From Anisus vortex (taxonomy: Eukaryota > Mollusca > Gastropoda > Planorbidae): DNA of 64,000 nt. Below the pieces are notes generated by a model. It saw nothing but the letters and a program-made list of their open reading frames with translations. It was not told the DNA's origin and made no database searches. Positions within the stretch are counted from its first letter, which is position 1. The number at the start of each line of letters is the position of its first letter. The position numbers and the translations under genes were made by a program. Shown in pieces: positions 45,836-56,019 of the stretch. The stretch is from the NCBI GenBank assembly GCA_949126835.1, contig OX421500.1, positions 29,057,991 to 29,121,990 on the forward strand. The letters run 5' to 3'.

Positions 45836-47140
45836 TATAATACCAGACGCTTGACAGTAACAATTATTATGCATATGCCAGGGTCAGAAACAATTAAAAA
45901 GAACAAAAACTAAATACCGAAAAGAAACGTTCATTGTAATAGTCTCTTTTCGTTCTCTCTTAACATTAATATGAACTTAACTTAACTAATATTGTAATAT
46001 TGTAGTCGTTCGTTTCTCCGTCATTTTGACGGGCATAACCACTAGTCAATGTATAATCTTACTATTTATCTGTTTTAAATAAATTGTTTTACAAGGGACA
46101 TAATCATATCAATAATTCATATGACTTTTATTAATTCCTTTTACAACGTTTAGCACAATTTTTTTATATATTCACTTGATGTCTTTATGTGTTCTGCATA
46201 CTGAGTAAACGGATCGGACAATTACCTTGATTTAAAATTATTATATAGCTTTATAATAACGTTTGACATTCCGCGTTGTATGAGAGTATACCGAATTATA
46301 GCATGTTTAATAATATTAAATAAATATTGAACATAATAAATGATAATTCACCTAACAAAGTATTCTTTAACAAAAGAATCATGATAGATGTACTGGAGGA
46401 TCATTAAGGATTAATCAGCATTCAAAGGAAGAACCAGCCCTAGCTGAGGTGTAATCAATGACATTTAACGTGGCTTAGTGGCACCTACATGTCTAAGAGA
46501 CATTACGTATTACAACAACTTTAGTTAAATTCACAGTTGAAGGTGTCAGAAAAAGAAAATAAAAAAATAGAAGAATATAAATTGGTGGATTGACATTTCC
46601 TTTATTGTCTCTCATATGGCAGCAACCAGACTAAGCTTATAACAAATGACTAGAACTGGAAGACTGTTAAGCAAAGTGCTATATTGAACTATGCATGGGT
46701 TAAGCATTAGTTAAATTGATATTATATGTTGTATCGTAAATAGAGTTTCACTTTTTTAGTATATATTAATTAGTAGTTATTTGCATCATAACAATATTGC
46801 CAGTAAAAAAAATAAAAAAACTGTATTATCCTGATTGTGAAAAAAAGAGACAAGTTTTGATTGTACATACCTTCACCCTAATAATAGTAATAATATTGTA
46901 TGTTGTGTTATATATCATTTACATAAAACATATTATTACCCAATCTACTCGAGTCAAAACGATATCAAACATTACAAATACTTAGATACTAGGCCTACAT
47001 GCTAATGTTGCTATTTAATATTATAAAGTTAAAGATATTTTATGTTTCAAACAAAATGTTCTAGCGCTATATATAATATATATATATATATATAAAAAAA
47101 CTGACAATCTCTTTGTTTACTTATAATACAAACAGTGTTA

Positions 47141-48126
47141 GGGGAAACTGGGGTAAAATGGGATAGCGGGGTAAAACGAGACACACGAATTACTGAAAAT
47201 TCTCTATTTTTTTTAAAATTGCCATACTGTATAACTATATACCATCATTAATAGCAAACTTTAGAAATGAGTCTATTAAGGAGATCACGTTATACTGCAT
47301 TGCCAGCAAAATCTAATTTGTGTGGCTGAGCTGCGTGCGTCAGTGAGAGGCAAATATTTCAATTTTAAATATTGGGATCTATTTTTATGGTTACGATGCA
47401 AATGTGTTCATTAAGAAAAAAAAATACAGTTTTGTTAAACAAGAATTAACATTCTGATAGATATTTATGTGGGCAATGGTAATAGATATCTAAGTTTGAC
47501 CTACTTAAGCAGGGCAGTGTGTGGTTTGGAGGCTTTGTGAACAAGGCTATGTTGGGGTAAAACAGGACAAAACAATGGGGCAAAATGGGAAAATACGGTT
47601 AACTCAATAAATCTCATCTTTTTTTTGGTGTGTCATTATTGTCCACCACTTGCTTGTTCTGTACACAGAATGTCGTTTACATGTCAATGTTATCTTTGAT
47701 ACGACAGGGTTTTTTCCCTTGAGTATCTCGTTTCACCCCAGGTTCCCCTACTCTGAGAGTGCAGAAAACTGGGTAGCCTGTCAAGGTGACTGTAACAGGC
47801 GGGCACACTACAGCTGTGCAGGTCTGGATGAAAGAAACATAGCCCCAGTTTTCGTTTGTGAACTCTGCGACGACTGACATATGATTTAGCATACCCCCAG
47901 CGTATGTCTCGTTTTACCCCAGGCATGGGACAAAACGGGAAAATACGGTTAGCCCAACAAATCATTTGTGTCTCTGTTGAAACTAACAAATCTCATCTTT
48001 TTTTGTTGTGACATTGTTGTCCACTACTTGCTTGTTCAGTACACAGAATGTCGTTTACATGTCAATGTTATCTTTGATACGACAGGGTTTTTTCCCTTAA
48101 GTATCTCGTTTTACCCCAGGTTCCCC
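47141..48126. mobile_element. pogo/Tc1-like DNA transposon remnant
   Basis: The ends are inverted: GGGGAAACTGGGGTAAAA at 47141 and, read inward from 48126, GGGGAACCTGGGGTAAAA. Both are flanked by TA (47139-47140 and 48127-48128), the target of Tc1/mariner-pogo transposases. The 3' end is present twice: about 47580-47748 and about 47940-48126 are direct repeats, and the inner copy also ends TTCCCC-TA. A PHD-finger fragment lies between them. It is internally deleted and non-autonomous. Confidence 0.75.
47750..47877 (+). pseudogene. Transposase C-terminal PHD-finger fragment
   Basis: About 40 codons ending in a stop: ENWVACQGDC, then AHYSCAGL, then FVCELC. The spacing of Cys, His and Trp matches the second half of a PHD zinc finger (W-x2-C-x3-C, H-x3-C, F-x-C-x2-C). 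Pogo/Jerky-type transposases of invertebrates can end in such a finger, which fits the TIRs and TA target here. The catalytic DDE domain is absent. Confidence 0.55.
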
Positions 48127-49021
48127 TACTAAAAATTAAAGATATCACTGTTTTAATAAATATAATTGACTAGCTTATACATAAACTTACATTTATCTGA
48201 CTTTTTAACTGAGCTGAATAGAAACAAGTAGCCGTATGATTGGAATAAGCACTATGCTACGTTCAACAACACAAGCGTTTTATAACTCTGTTACTGACTA
48301 ATTCAATTAATTTTATGAAACATTTGAACAGAAATTTAAACAAAAACTGCGTAAAATAATATATTTTTATAGTTATCAAACTTTAAAAAGAAATGTGCAT
48401 TGTATTATCTCCCTTATAGTTAATTAGAAGTTTTCAAAGAAAATTTTTGGTTATGTACCCATTTAAATCTTTCTTGTTCTTTTTCTCAATATTTCTGGCT
48501 TGATAAATAATAGTCTACTTTTTTTCTATTCTTTGAAAATTGCCATACTGTATAACGATATACCAGCATTAATAGCAAACTTTAGAACTACACATAGTGT
48601 TAAAACATTGCATGGTGCAAGTTATTTGAGAGATTTTTCTTTAAAAGAAAGTTTCTAAGTTTTCTTTCTTAGATTATTAACACAATTTTAAACATAATAA
48701 ATTCATGTTATAATCTATGTTCTTAAGTGATGGAGTGTAGACAGAAAGGGTAACGTTTTGTTATCATCTACACATAAAATAATTTCAAACGTGATATTAC
48801 CCTAAGCTTTGTGTTTAAATACATTATCATTTCTTATTTCTGTCATATTATTACTTTGTTTCTGTCTCTTTCTTTCGTTGTTTTTACTTTCATTAACACA
48901 TTTACATACACTTTAAAATCTGATAAAATGTCAAGAAATATTTCCAAATTTGATCTCACCGTCTAAATAGACAACTTCTGTTTAATTTTTCATATTACGT
49001 CTTTAATTAATTGTCTAATTT

Positions 49022-49026
49022 TCATT

Positions 49027-49070
<44 letters not shown>
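49022..49070. repeat. TC microsatellite, unit 6
   Basis: A CT/TC run with one CCC interruption, equivalent to 4306-4378. Confidence 0.95.
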
Positions 49071-49073
<3 letters not shown>

Positions 49074-49413
49074 ATCAAAAACAGTTAAGGGAAAGAAAAA
49101 TGTAAATGTGGATTTTTTTTCAATTTTACTATTTAATTATATGTGAATACATACTACTAAGTGTAGTAGCTATAGAAAATGTTCTTTAATGCACATTTTT
49201 ACTTTTAGTTACATGTTTATTATATTCATACACTTAGAGCAGTGGTTCTTAACCTTTTTGAAGTCGGGGAGCACTTTTGCTCATGACAAAAATTTGGGGA
49301 GCACCAAAATCAAGGAGTAAAAAAAAAAACAAATACACATACGTAGGACTTTTATTGAAAATAAAAGATTATAACATAAGAGTTTAATTAACAAATTTTT
49401 AATAAACATAAAT

Positions 49414-49917
49414 TTAATAAGTAAAAAAAAAACATTGAGCAAAATTTAATTCATAAAAATAAAAAATCGAATGTGAAACCTGAGCTTGACGGTTTTTACA
49501 AATTTCAGTGATATTAGGCCTAATTTTAGAAATAGCTACCCTCAATTCTTCATCCAAATTAGTAAGTGTTAGTCGTTTTTTAGTTTTTATGTTGATGACT
49601 ATCGAGAAACCGAGTTCACACAAATATGATGTTGAAAATTGCAACAAGATTTTAAGTGCCTTCATGGAGAGAGCTGAGTATTCTTCTTGCACAAAGATCC
49701 AAAATTCATCCAGAACCATTTCGGAAATTTTTTTTTAAGTGTACGATCCGATGATAGGTTGATTAATTCTTCTTCTTCTTGGTATGACAACTTACTATTT
49801 GATGTATCAACCGTGGCAAAGGGATTACGTATCCAGTCATATGTTTCTACGTTTATTGATGGAAAATAAAATTCAATCTTTTCTTCTAATAAAGTTAAAT
49901 GCTCTGTTACTGCTGAA
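49414..49917 (-). pseudogene. hAT transposase C-terminus (ZBED5/SCAND3-like)
   Basis: The minus-strand coding remnant contains YDWIRNPF, then EEELINLSSD, then ALKILLQFSTSYLCELGFS and RPNITEICKNRQAQ. These are the conserved C-terminal dimerisation blocks of hAT transposases of the ZBED5/SCAND3 type. One frameshift lies in an A-run (plus 49728-49736): upstream codons are in one frame and FWIFVQEEYS onward is in the next. The reading frame enters at 49917 directly from the LINE insertion point and continues in frame from 59111. The N-terminal BED finger and catalytic residues are absent. It is non-functional. Confidence 0.8.
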
Positions 49918-49918
49918 C

Positions 49919-50092
49919 CAAGCACTACGCTTTATCTGTTGCACCTTTCGTACGTCCCCAGTGGCAGCTGCTGAGGTGATGGCTAACATACAACCCCTTC
50001 AGCTTAGGAGAGAACGCGCTGTCATAACGACCTACGAGCGCTATAAAAGACTCGAGGAAAGCTTCCCAACCAGAGTCTTAGTAGACACCTAG
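49919..50092 (+). pseudogene. LINE reverse transcriptase, C-terminal fragment
   Basis: 58 codons: QALRFICCTFRTSPVAAAEV, a spacer and PLQLRRERAV are the thumb-region signature of LINE RT (ALR-x-I-x4-RTSP). It ends at TAG 50090-50092. The frame then continues without shift through the GTAG target into the RNase H ORF, so the TAG is a nonsense change. The palm and fingers are lost to 5' truncation. Confidence 0.8.
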
Positions 50093-50100
50093 AAGGGTAG

Positions 50101-50778
50101 TGTCATGTATATTGTTTTTCCAAGAATTGGAACACGCAATGTTTATTCTCCTCTCTCTCTCTCTTTTCTTACTACACACAATATTAGGACGTTTAGTAGG
50201 AAAACGAAAGGTTCTAGGTAATGCTGGGATTCTGTGTTGATCTCAAATTCTCAGAGTCTGGGAACGACTCATTATTTAATAGGGGAAGTTCCTATCGTTT
50301 TTGTTATGAGTTTTGTAATGATACCATGATTTTCACCCCTACTGGTAATGGGTCTATCCCTTGCACCACTCGGATAGTATTTAATGATTTGTTTTGTCTG
50401 AAAGACAGAGAGTTTCAAAATATGTTCCTTTAAGAACGTTTGTGTTTGCACTATTTTATTCTAACTGTACATAATAGATATATTGTATATATTGAACATA
50501 CCACCTGAAATAAACTATCAACAACAGTTACACTGAAGCTTCCTTGTCAAATTACTATCCTATTGTGTTGAATACATTACTATAAGATTTATCTACTACC
50601 ATAATATACAAGAAAGGAAATGTTGGAATACAAATACTGAATTTGTGCCCAGGACTATAAGAAGAGTTCTCGTAATACTGAAACATAAATACTAATAATT
50701 AAAGTCTCCCCTAGGACTAACGAGAATTATCAGCAAGATCTACACAGCTCTGGCCACAAGGGGATTGTGGACGTAACA
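50101..50778 (+). repeat. 5' LTR of element C
   Basis: 678 bp, TGTCATGTAT to GTAACA, preceded by GTAG. It contains AATAAA in GAAATAAACTATC (about 50508). About three differences from 57262-57939. Confidence 0.95.
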
Positions 50779-50956
50779 AGATTTGGGGGCTCGTCCGGGA
50801 TATTTGAGTTCTACTTTTCCTGACCTAGGATTGACAAGATTTGGTGGTCTCGTTCGGTAGATTTGAGTTCTACTTTTCTTGATCTAGGATTGGAAAAAAT
50901 TTGTTGATCTCGTCTGGAAAATTTGAGTTATATTTTTTCCTGACCTATAAATATTT
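50779..50956 (+). promoter_or_regulatory. Leader with primer-binding site and triplicated segment, element C
   Basis: Three consecutive degenerate copies of a 58-60 base segment start at 50779, 50837 and 50897. The first carries the primer site TGGGGGCTCGTCCGGGAT (50784-50801), equal to the tRNA-Pro site of murine leukaemia virus. The others have TTTGGTGGTCTCGTTCGG and TTTGTTGATCTCGTCTGG in its place. Each continues with ATTTGAGTT and CTACTTTTC-like sequence. Confidence 0.85.
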
Positions 50957-51192
50957 TGTGACATTAGTAGTACTGAGAGCGGCATATTTGTGTTTCGTTT
51001 TCTAGGACTGTGAAACTATTTAAAAAGAGGAGAGAACTGGTTTGCGTTTTTATTCCTTGGGGAGTGTGAAGATTCCACGAAGTGTTTAATATTATATTGT
51101 GCAAATTTCTGGACAAATCGTAAGTTGGAACTTTATATTTTATTAAACAATATATACTACTCTACTATAACAAATATTTCGAACGCTATACT

Positions 51193-53265
51193 ATGGCTTC
51201 GAATATATCAAGTGAGGAACTTAATGCCATGTCATTTGCTGAACTAAAAGAATTAGCTGAGTCCTTTGGGATTGAGGCAGGACAGGCAAGACCTAATCGT
51301 AATCGTTTGACCAAAGAAATTATGACATGTTTGAACGGGCAGAATGCCATGAACACTGGTAGTGTAGTTGAAATGGGACAGAACGATATCAATGAAGGTT
51401 ATGTAGCTCCCAGTGGGGGCGAGGTAATTGCCCACGGAGACGAGGTAAGAAATATGTCATCTAGATCATCAAACAATGATGAAGATGAAGGGTTGAGTGA
51501 AAACCTAAAATTCCAATTAGCTATGAAGAGAATGGAATTAGAAAGTATGGAAAGGAGGGAAAATGAAAGAATTAGGATTGAAAGCAGAGAAAGGATAGAG
51601 ATGGCACGCATGAACAGACCTGACCATCGTAGGGACAGCAATGGTATGGATATTAGCGCAATGAAGCAACACTTGCCTATATTCAGAGAAGAAGATGTTC
51701 AAGATTTCTTTTTGCTTTTTGAGAGGATAGCTGTAGATTATCAGTTCCCTGATGATAAGATGGCTTTATTGTTAAGGTCAACTCTCAACAAAGGAAAAGC
51801 ATTGGACGTAGTGTTGAGTTTAACACCCGAGGAAATAAATGACTATGAAGTAATCAATAATAGGGTGCTAAAAAGTTATTCCCTGACACCAGAAAAATAT
51901 AGAAAGCTATTTAGAGACAGAAAGAAGGCATATGATCAAACTCATGTAGACTTTTTGAGACAAAAGGAGAAAATGTTAGAACAGTGGCTAAGGTCACAGA
52001 ATGTAAGTGAGTTTGATAAACTCAAGAACCTAATATTGTTTGAGGAATTCAATGATTGTATTCGAGTGGATATTAAAACCCACATCTCAGACCGAGGGGT
52101 TGAAGATGTGCATGAAGCTGCTAGATTGGCAGATAACTATGCCATAATTCACGCCAGCATAAAGCCATATTATGCTGACAAACCCAAAGTGCACAAACCA
52201 GAGCCCAAGGAGGCTAGTAAACCAAAAGAGACAAGTGAAAACAATAATAAGAACAGTGGTGTAAATAATAATAGTAACTTAGTTCATTTCCGGAAGCAGA
52301 CAGATGTAAATAAAGCAAAGGTGGTATGTTTCAATTGCAAGAAAGAGGGCCACATGAAGAAAGATTGTTGGATCCTTACCAAGAAGCAAGGTGCTATTCT
52401 ACACTGTGCCAGAGTGCAGAAAGACAGCAAGCAGACAGAAGAAGTGTGCAACACAGGGTCAAGAAACTCAAAAGAAATGCGGCCGGCATCGCCCATAGTT
52501 GTGGAGTCGATGGTTTTTGAGAACAGTCTATCTAAGGTAAAAGAGAATAGCTGTACTCAATCTATTATGCTTTCAGAAGGCCGTGAGGAACAGATGGTTC
52601 CTGAAGTCCCGGAAGAGGACGACCTATCCGATTTTCGACCCTTTGTCTACGAGGGGACAGTGTCGACAGAAGTCGATGTACTCAGCAAGAAGAAAATACA
52701 GATATTACGTGACACGGGTTCTGCTGTCAGCGTGATCCTGGAGGGCAGTGTGCCGTTAACAGATGCCACCAGTACCGGTGAGTCTGTTGTGCTGAGAGGT
52801 GCTAGTATGGAGGCTGTGGAAGCTCCACTGCACAGAATAAAACTCGAGTCGGATATTTTTACAGGTAACATCGTAGTGGGAGTGTGGCGCGCACTACCCG
52901 TCAAAGGCGTTTCCATGATATTAGGAAATGACATTATGGGCGGCAGAGTCACTGTCGAGCCCATGGTTAAAGTGTTGGAGACAAAGATGGCGGAGGACAA
53001 AAACCTACGTCCTGCCAATGAACGCCCAACATGTGCACTGACAAGAGCAATGCAGAAAAAGAAGTCGGTAAAGACTCCTGCTACGCCGTGTAGTGCAACG
53101 AAAGATGTGTTTGTCTGTTCTGAAGACACACATGCGAATGAAACAGTGATAACAGAAACACCTGACATCGATTTAAGTGCTACGTTCTTTGCTGAACTAA
53201 CAACTGGTGATGCAACAGAGAACGATAACATTTTGTCACCAAAGCAGAAATTGGTGAAAGAATAA
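51193..53265 (+). CDS. gag: gag and protease, element C
   Basis: 690 residues to TAA at 53263. The ATG at 51193 is the first in the frame. Residues 12-45: SAP-like helix pair. 105-142: charged coiled coil. 155-300: capsid-like region. CCHC knuckle C379, C382, H387, C392 (CFNCKKEGHMKKDC). Protease DTG 507-509 with ILGND 576-580. The protein would form the particle and, after cleavage, supply the protease. In B the codon at the stop position is CAA, so the TAA is a point change that separates integrase and RT from Gag-PR. A read-through role, as in gammaretroviruses, is possible but not supported by B or A. Confidence 0.93.
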   Translation: MASNISSEELNAMSFAELKELAESFGIEAGQARPNRNRLTKEIMTCLNGQNAMNTGSVVEMGQNDINEGYVAPSGGEVIAHGDEVRNMSSRSSNNDEDEGLSENLKFQLAMKRMELESMERRENERIRIESRERIEMARMNRPDHRRDSNGMDISAMKQHLPIFREEDVQDFFLLFERIAVDYQFPDDKMALLLRSTLNKGKALDVVLSLTPEEINDYEVINNRVLKSYSLTPEKYRKLFRDRKKAYDQTHVDFLRQKEKMLEQWLRSQNVSEFDKLKNLILFEEFNDCIRVDIKTHISDRGVEDVHEAARLADNYAIIHASIKPYYADKPKVHKPEPKEASKPKETSENNNKNSGVNNNSNLVHFRKQTDVNKAKVVCFNCKKEGHMKKDCWILTKKQGAILHCARVQKDSKQTEEVCNTGSRNSKEMRPASPIVVESMVFENSLSKVKENSCTQSIMLSEGREEQMVPEVPEEDDLSDFRPFVYEGTVSTEVDVLSKKKIQILRDTGSAVSVILEGSVPLTDATSTGESVVLRGASMEAVEAPLHRIKLESDIFTGNIVVGVWRALPVKGVSMILGNDIMGGRVTVEPMVKVLETKMAEDKNLRPANERPTCALTRAMQKKKSVKTPATPCSATKDVFVCSEDTHANETVITETPDIDLSATFFAELTTGDATENDNILSPKQKLVKE

Positions 53266-56019
53266 TTGAATGACGAAGTAATAATGCAACTCAGAATGAA
53301 AGCTGTTGATGAAAAGACTGCAGATGCAATGGCGGAATGTTTTTACATGAAAAATGAAGTGTTGATGAGAAAGTCGAAACCGCTCAACTCAGGTACAAAC
53401 GAGTGGGACAGTATTCACCAGATTGTAATACCTAAGTGCTATCGTCAAGATATTCTGCGTATGGCGCAAGATCTTCCTTTCGCTGGTCACATGGGAGTCC
53501 GAAAAACGCACCACCGTATCCTCCCCCACTTCTACTGGCCAGGACTGAGAAGAGATGTCGAACAATACTGCAAGACTTGCCACGTATGCCAAATGGTAGG
53601 ACGTCCTAACCAACGAATTCCTGTCGCTCCACTCCAGCCGATACCAGCGTTCGACGAACCATTCAGTCATATACTCATTGATTGCGTGGGCCCGTTGCCG
53701 AAAACAAAAGCCGGTTTTCAATACCTGCTCACAGTCATGTGTTCATCCACTCGCTTCCCGGAAGCCATTCCGTTGCGGAACATAACAACAGTGAAGGTGG
53801 TAGACGCCCTGACAAATTTCTTCACACGTTATGGCCTACCGAAGACAGTACAGTCCGACCAGGGGACTAACTTTACTTCGAACATTTTCAAACAAGTCAT
53901 GGAACAATTAGGGATAAGCCATAGGCTATCAAGTGCCTATCATCCTGAGAGCCAGGGAGCTCTGGAAAGGTTTCATCAGACATTAAAATCGATGCTTAAA
54001 AAGTACTGTTATGAAAACGAGAAAGACTGGGATAAGGGTGTGCCTTATGTACTGTTCGCTGCAAGGGAGGCCACTCAGGAATCCCTGGGGTTTAGCCCAT
54101 TCGAACTTGTGTATGGACACTCAGTCAGAGGTCCGTTGAAACTTCTACATGAAACTTGGCTAACGGACAGTGAACCGATTGGACTTTTGTCATATGTAGA
54201 TAAATTTAAAAATAGGCTTTATCATGCTTTTAACCATGTGAAGATTCATTTTCCACAGATGCAGGAGCGTATGAGACAGAACTATGACCGTAAAGCTACA
54301 GCTAGAACTTTTGCACCAGGTGACAAAGTTCTTGTGTTTCTACCTTTGCAAAATCAGCCTTTAAGTGCAAAGTTTAGTGGACCCTATGAGATAGAGTCAA
54401 AGCTTGGCGAGGTCAATTATTTGATAAAGACTCCTGACCGGAGACAAAAACAGAGGGTATGCCATATTAATTTACTTAAGCCCTATGTTTCCAGGGAAAA
54501 GAGTAAACCACGGGAGGTCCCCATGATTTCGTTAGCTAGAGTCCCGACGGATTTATCTAGGATAGAATATAAGTTTGCAGAAAGTAAACTTAATAATACA
54601 GATGCCCTTAAGAGTTTAGATACAAGGCTAGAACATCTTCCGGTAGAAGATAAGGAGAAGATTATTGAGCTGGTACATGAATATAAGTCACTGTTTACAG
54701 ATGTTCCCAGGAGGACACATCTAATAGAACACGATGTAGTATTAACTGAGGGTGCCAGGCCAATTAAACAGCATTCATATAGGGTTAACCCCATCAGACT
54801 TGAACATATTAGAGCAGAGGTGAAGTATATGTTAGAAAATGACATAGTGGAAGAATGTGATAGCGAATGGTCTTCACCCTGTGTGTTGGTACCAAAAGCC
54901 GACAACACATTGCGGTTTTGTACAGACTTTAGGAAATTAAATAATTTGACAAAGACTGACTCTTATCCCATTCCTCGTATTGATGACCTCATTGATAAGA
55001 TAGGTGATGCGACGTATGTGACAAAAATTGATCTTCTCTCCGCGTACTTTCAGATTCCTTTGACGCCACGGGCACAGGAAGTATCCGCCTTTGTGACACC
55101 TGACGGACTTTACAGGTATAAGGTCATGCCATTCGGACTCCGTAATGCCCCTGCGACGTTTCAAAGGCTTATAAACACCCTCACTCGCGGTATCTTCCAG
55201 TGTAATGCCTACCTCGACGACATAGTGGTGTATAGTACAGATTTCAAGACACATGTCAGTCAACTACGACACTTGTTTGAACGACTGAATGACGCCAATT
55301 TGACAATAAACCTGGCTAAGAGTCAGTTTGGACATGCCACTATCGAGTATCTTGGACATGTAGTGGGTGGTGGAAAAGTTAAACCAGTAAATGCTAAAAT
55401 AGAAGCTATTCAGAATGTCCCAGTGCCACAGACAAGGAAACAACTCCGTAGTTACCTTGGAATGGCCGGGTATTATCGTAAGTTTTGCCAGGACTTTTCT
55501 ACGGTAGCTTGCCCCTTAACTGACCTACTAAAGAAGAACAATCGCTTTGTTTGGTCTGACAAGTGCCAAAAGGCGTTTGATGAGTTGAAGTTAAGATTAT
55601 CCAGGGCACCTATTTTGGTGACCCCGCGTTTTGATAGACCCTTTAAAATTGCAGTAGACGCGTGCGATACTGGGATGGGAGCGGTGCTGACTCAGCAGGA
55701 TGACCACGGAGAGGAGCACCCGGTGTGCTACCACTCACAGAAATTCAATATCCATGAACGTAATTATAATACAAGTGAGAAGGAACTTTTAGGGTTGATC
55801 CTGGCGTTAAAACAGTTTGATTTCTATGTAAACAGCTCTGGGTACCCGATAGAAATACTGACCGACCACAACCCTCTGACTTTTCTCTCCAGGGTCAAGC
55901 AAAACCAGAGACTTGTTAGATGGAGCTTATTCCTCCAAGCCTATGACTTAAACATAAAACACCTGAGGGGTAGGGACAACGTCACAGCTGATACTCTATC
56001 TCGGGTGCTACATGATTGA
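53266..56019 (+). CDS. pol: Integrase, reverse transcriptase and RNase H, element C
   Basis: It continues the gag-PR frame after the TAA; there is no ATG at its head. Counted from 53266: integrase zinc-binding H75, C105, C108 with the expected first His replaced by Gln at residue 68 (CAA at 53467); catalytic D139, D198 and E234 with 35 residues between the last two; GPY/F module about 370-408; RT with FCTDFRKLN, PFGLRNAP and YLDD 649-652; RNase H D798, E840, D867 and D909. It would act in reverse transcription and integration. RT and RNase H look intact. The His-to-Gln change probably weakens the integrase zinc finger. The stop is TGA at 56017. Confidence 0.93.
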   Translation: MNDEVIMQLRMKAVDEKTADAMAECFYMKNEVLMRKSKPLNSGTNEWDSIHQIVIPKCYRQDILRMAQDLPFAGHMGVRKTHHRILPHFYWPGLRRDVEQYCKTCHVCQMVGRPNQRIPVAPLQPIPAFDEPFSHILIDCVGPLPKTKAGFQYLLTVMCSSTRFPEAIPLRNITTVKVVDALTNFFTRYGLPKTVQSDQGTNFTSNIFKQVMEQLGISHRLSSAYHPESQGALERFHQTLKSMLKKYCYENEKDWDKGVPYVLFAAREATQESLGFSPFELVYGHSVRGPLKLLHETWLTDSEPIGLLSYVDKFKNRLYHAFNHVKIHFPQMQERMRQNYDRKATARTFAPGDKVLVFLPLQNQPLSAKFSGPYEIESKLGEVNYLIKTPDRRQKQRVCHINLLKPYVSREKSKPREVPMISLARVPTDLSRIEYKFAESKLNNTDALKSLDTRLEHLPVEDKEKIIELVHEYKSLFTDVPRRTHLIEHDVVLTEGARPIKQHSYRVNPIRLEHIRAEVKYMLENDIVEECDSEWSSPCVLVPKADNTLRFCTDFRKLNNLTKTDSYPIPRIDDLIDKIGDATYVTKIDLLSAYFQIPLTPRAQEVSAFVTPDGLYRYKVMPFGLRNAPATFQRLINTLTRGIFQCNAYLDDIVVYSTDFKTHVSQLRHLFERLNDANLTINLAKSQFGHATIEYLGHVVGGGKVKPVNAKIEAIQNVPVPQTRKQLRSYLGMAGYYRKFCQDFSTVACPLTDLLKKNNRFVWSDKCQKAFDELKLRLSRAPILVTPRFDRPFKIAVDACDTGMGAVLTQQDDHGEEHPVCYHSQKFNIHERNYNTSEKELLGLILALKQFDFYVNSSGYPIEILTDHNPLTFLSRVKQNQRLVRWSLFLQAYDLNIKHLRGRDNVTADTLSRVLHD

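Larger units (their letters stand above)
46070..49239. repeat. Paralogous unit 6 of the array, left part
   Basis: Landmarks equivalent to 2075, 2346, 2720, 3037 and 3820 of unit 1 are at about 46085, 46388, 46573, 46943 and 48545, then a TC run at 49022. A pogo-like element interrupts it at 47141. The unit is cut at 49239 by the hAT element, and homology to units 1 and 2 resumes at 59379. No gene is seen outside the insertions. Confidence 0.7.

Noticed and set aside
50221..50433. 70-codon ORF inside the LTRs of B and C, open in all four LTRs
   Set aside because: LTRs of one family are copies, so an open frame in all four is weak evidence. The three differences between the B and C versions (A/D, S/N, V/I) all change residues, which gives no sign of protein constraint.
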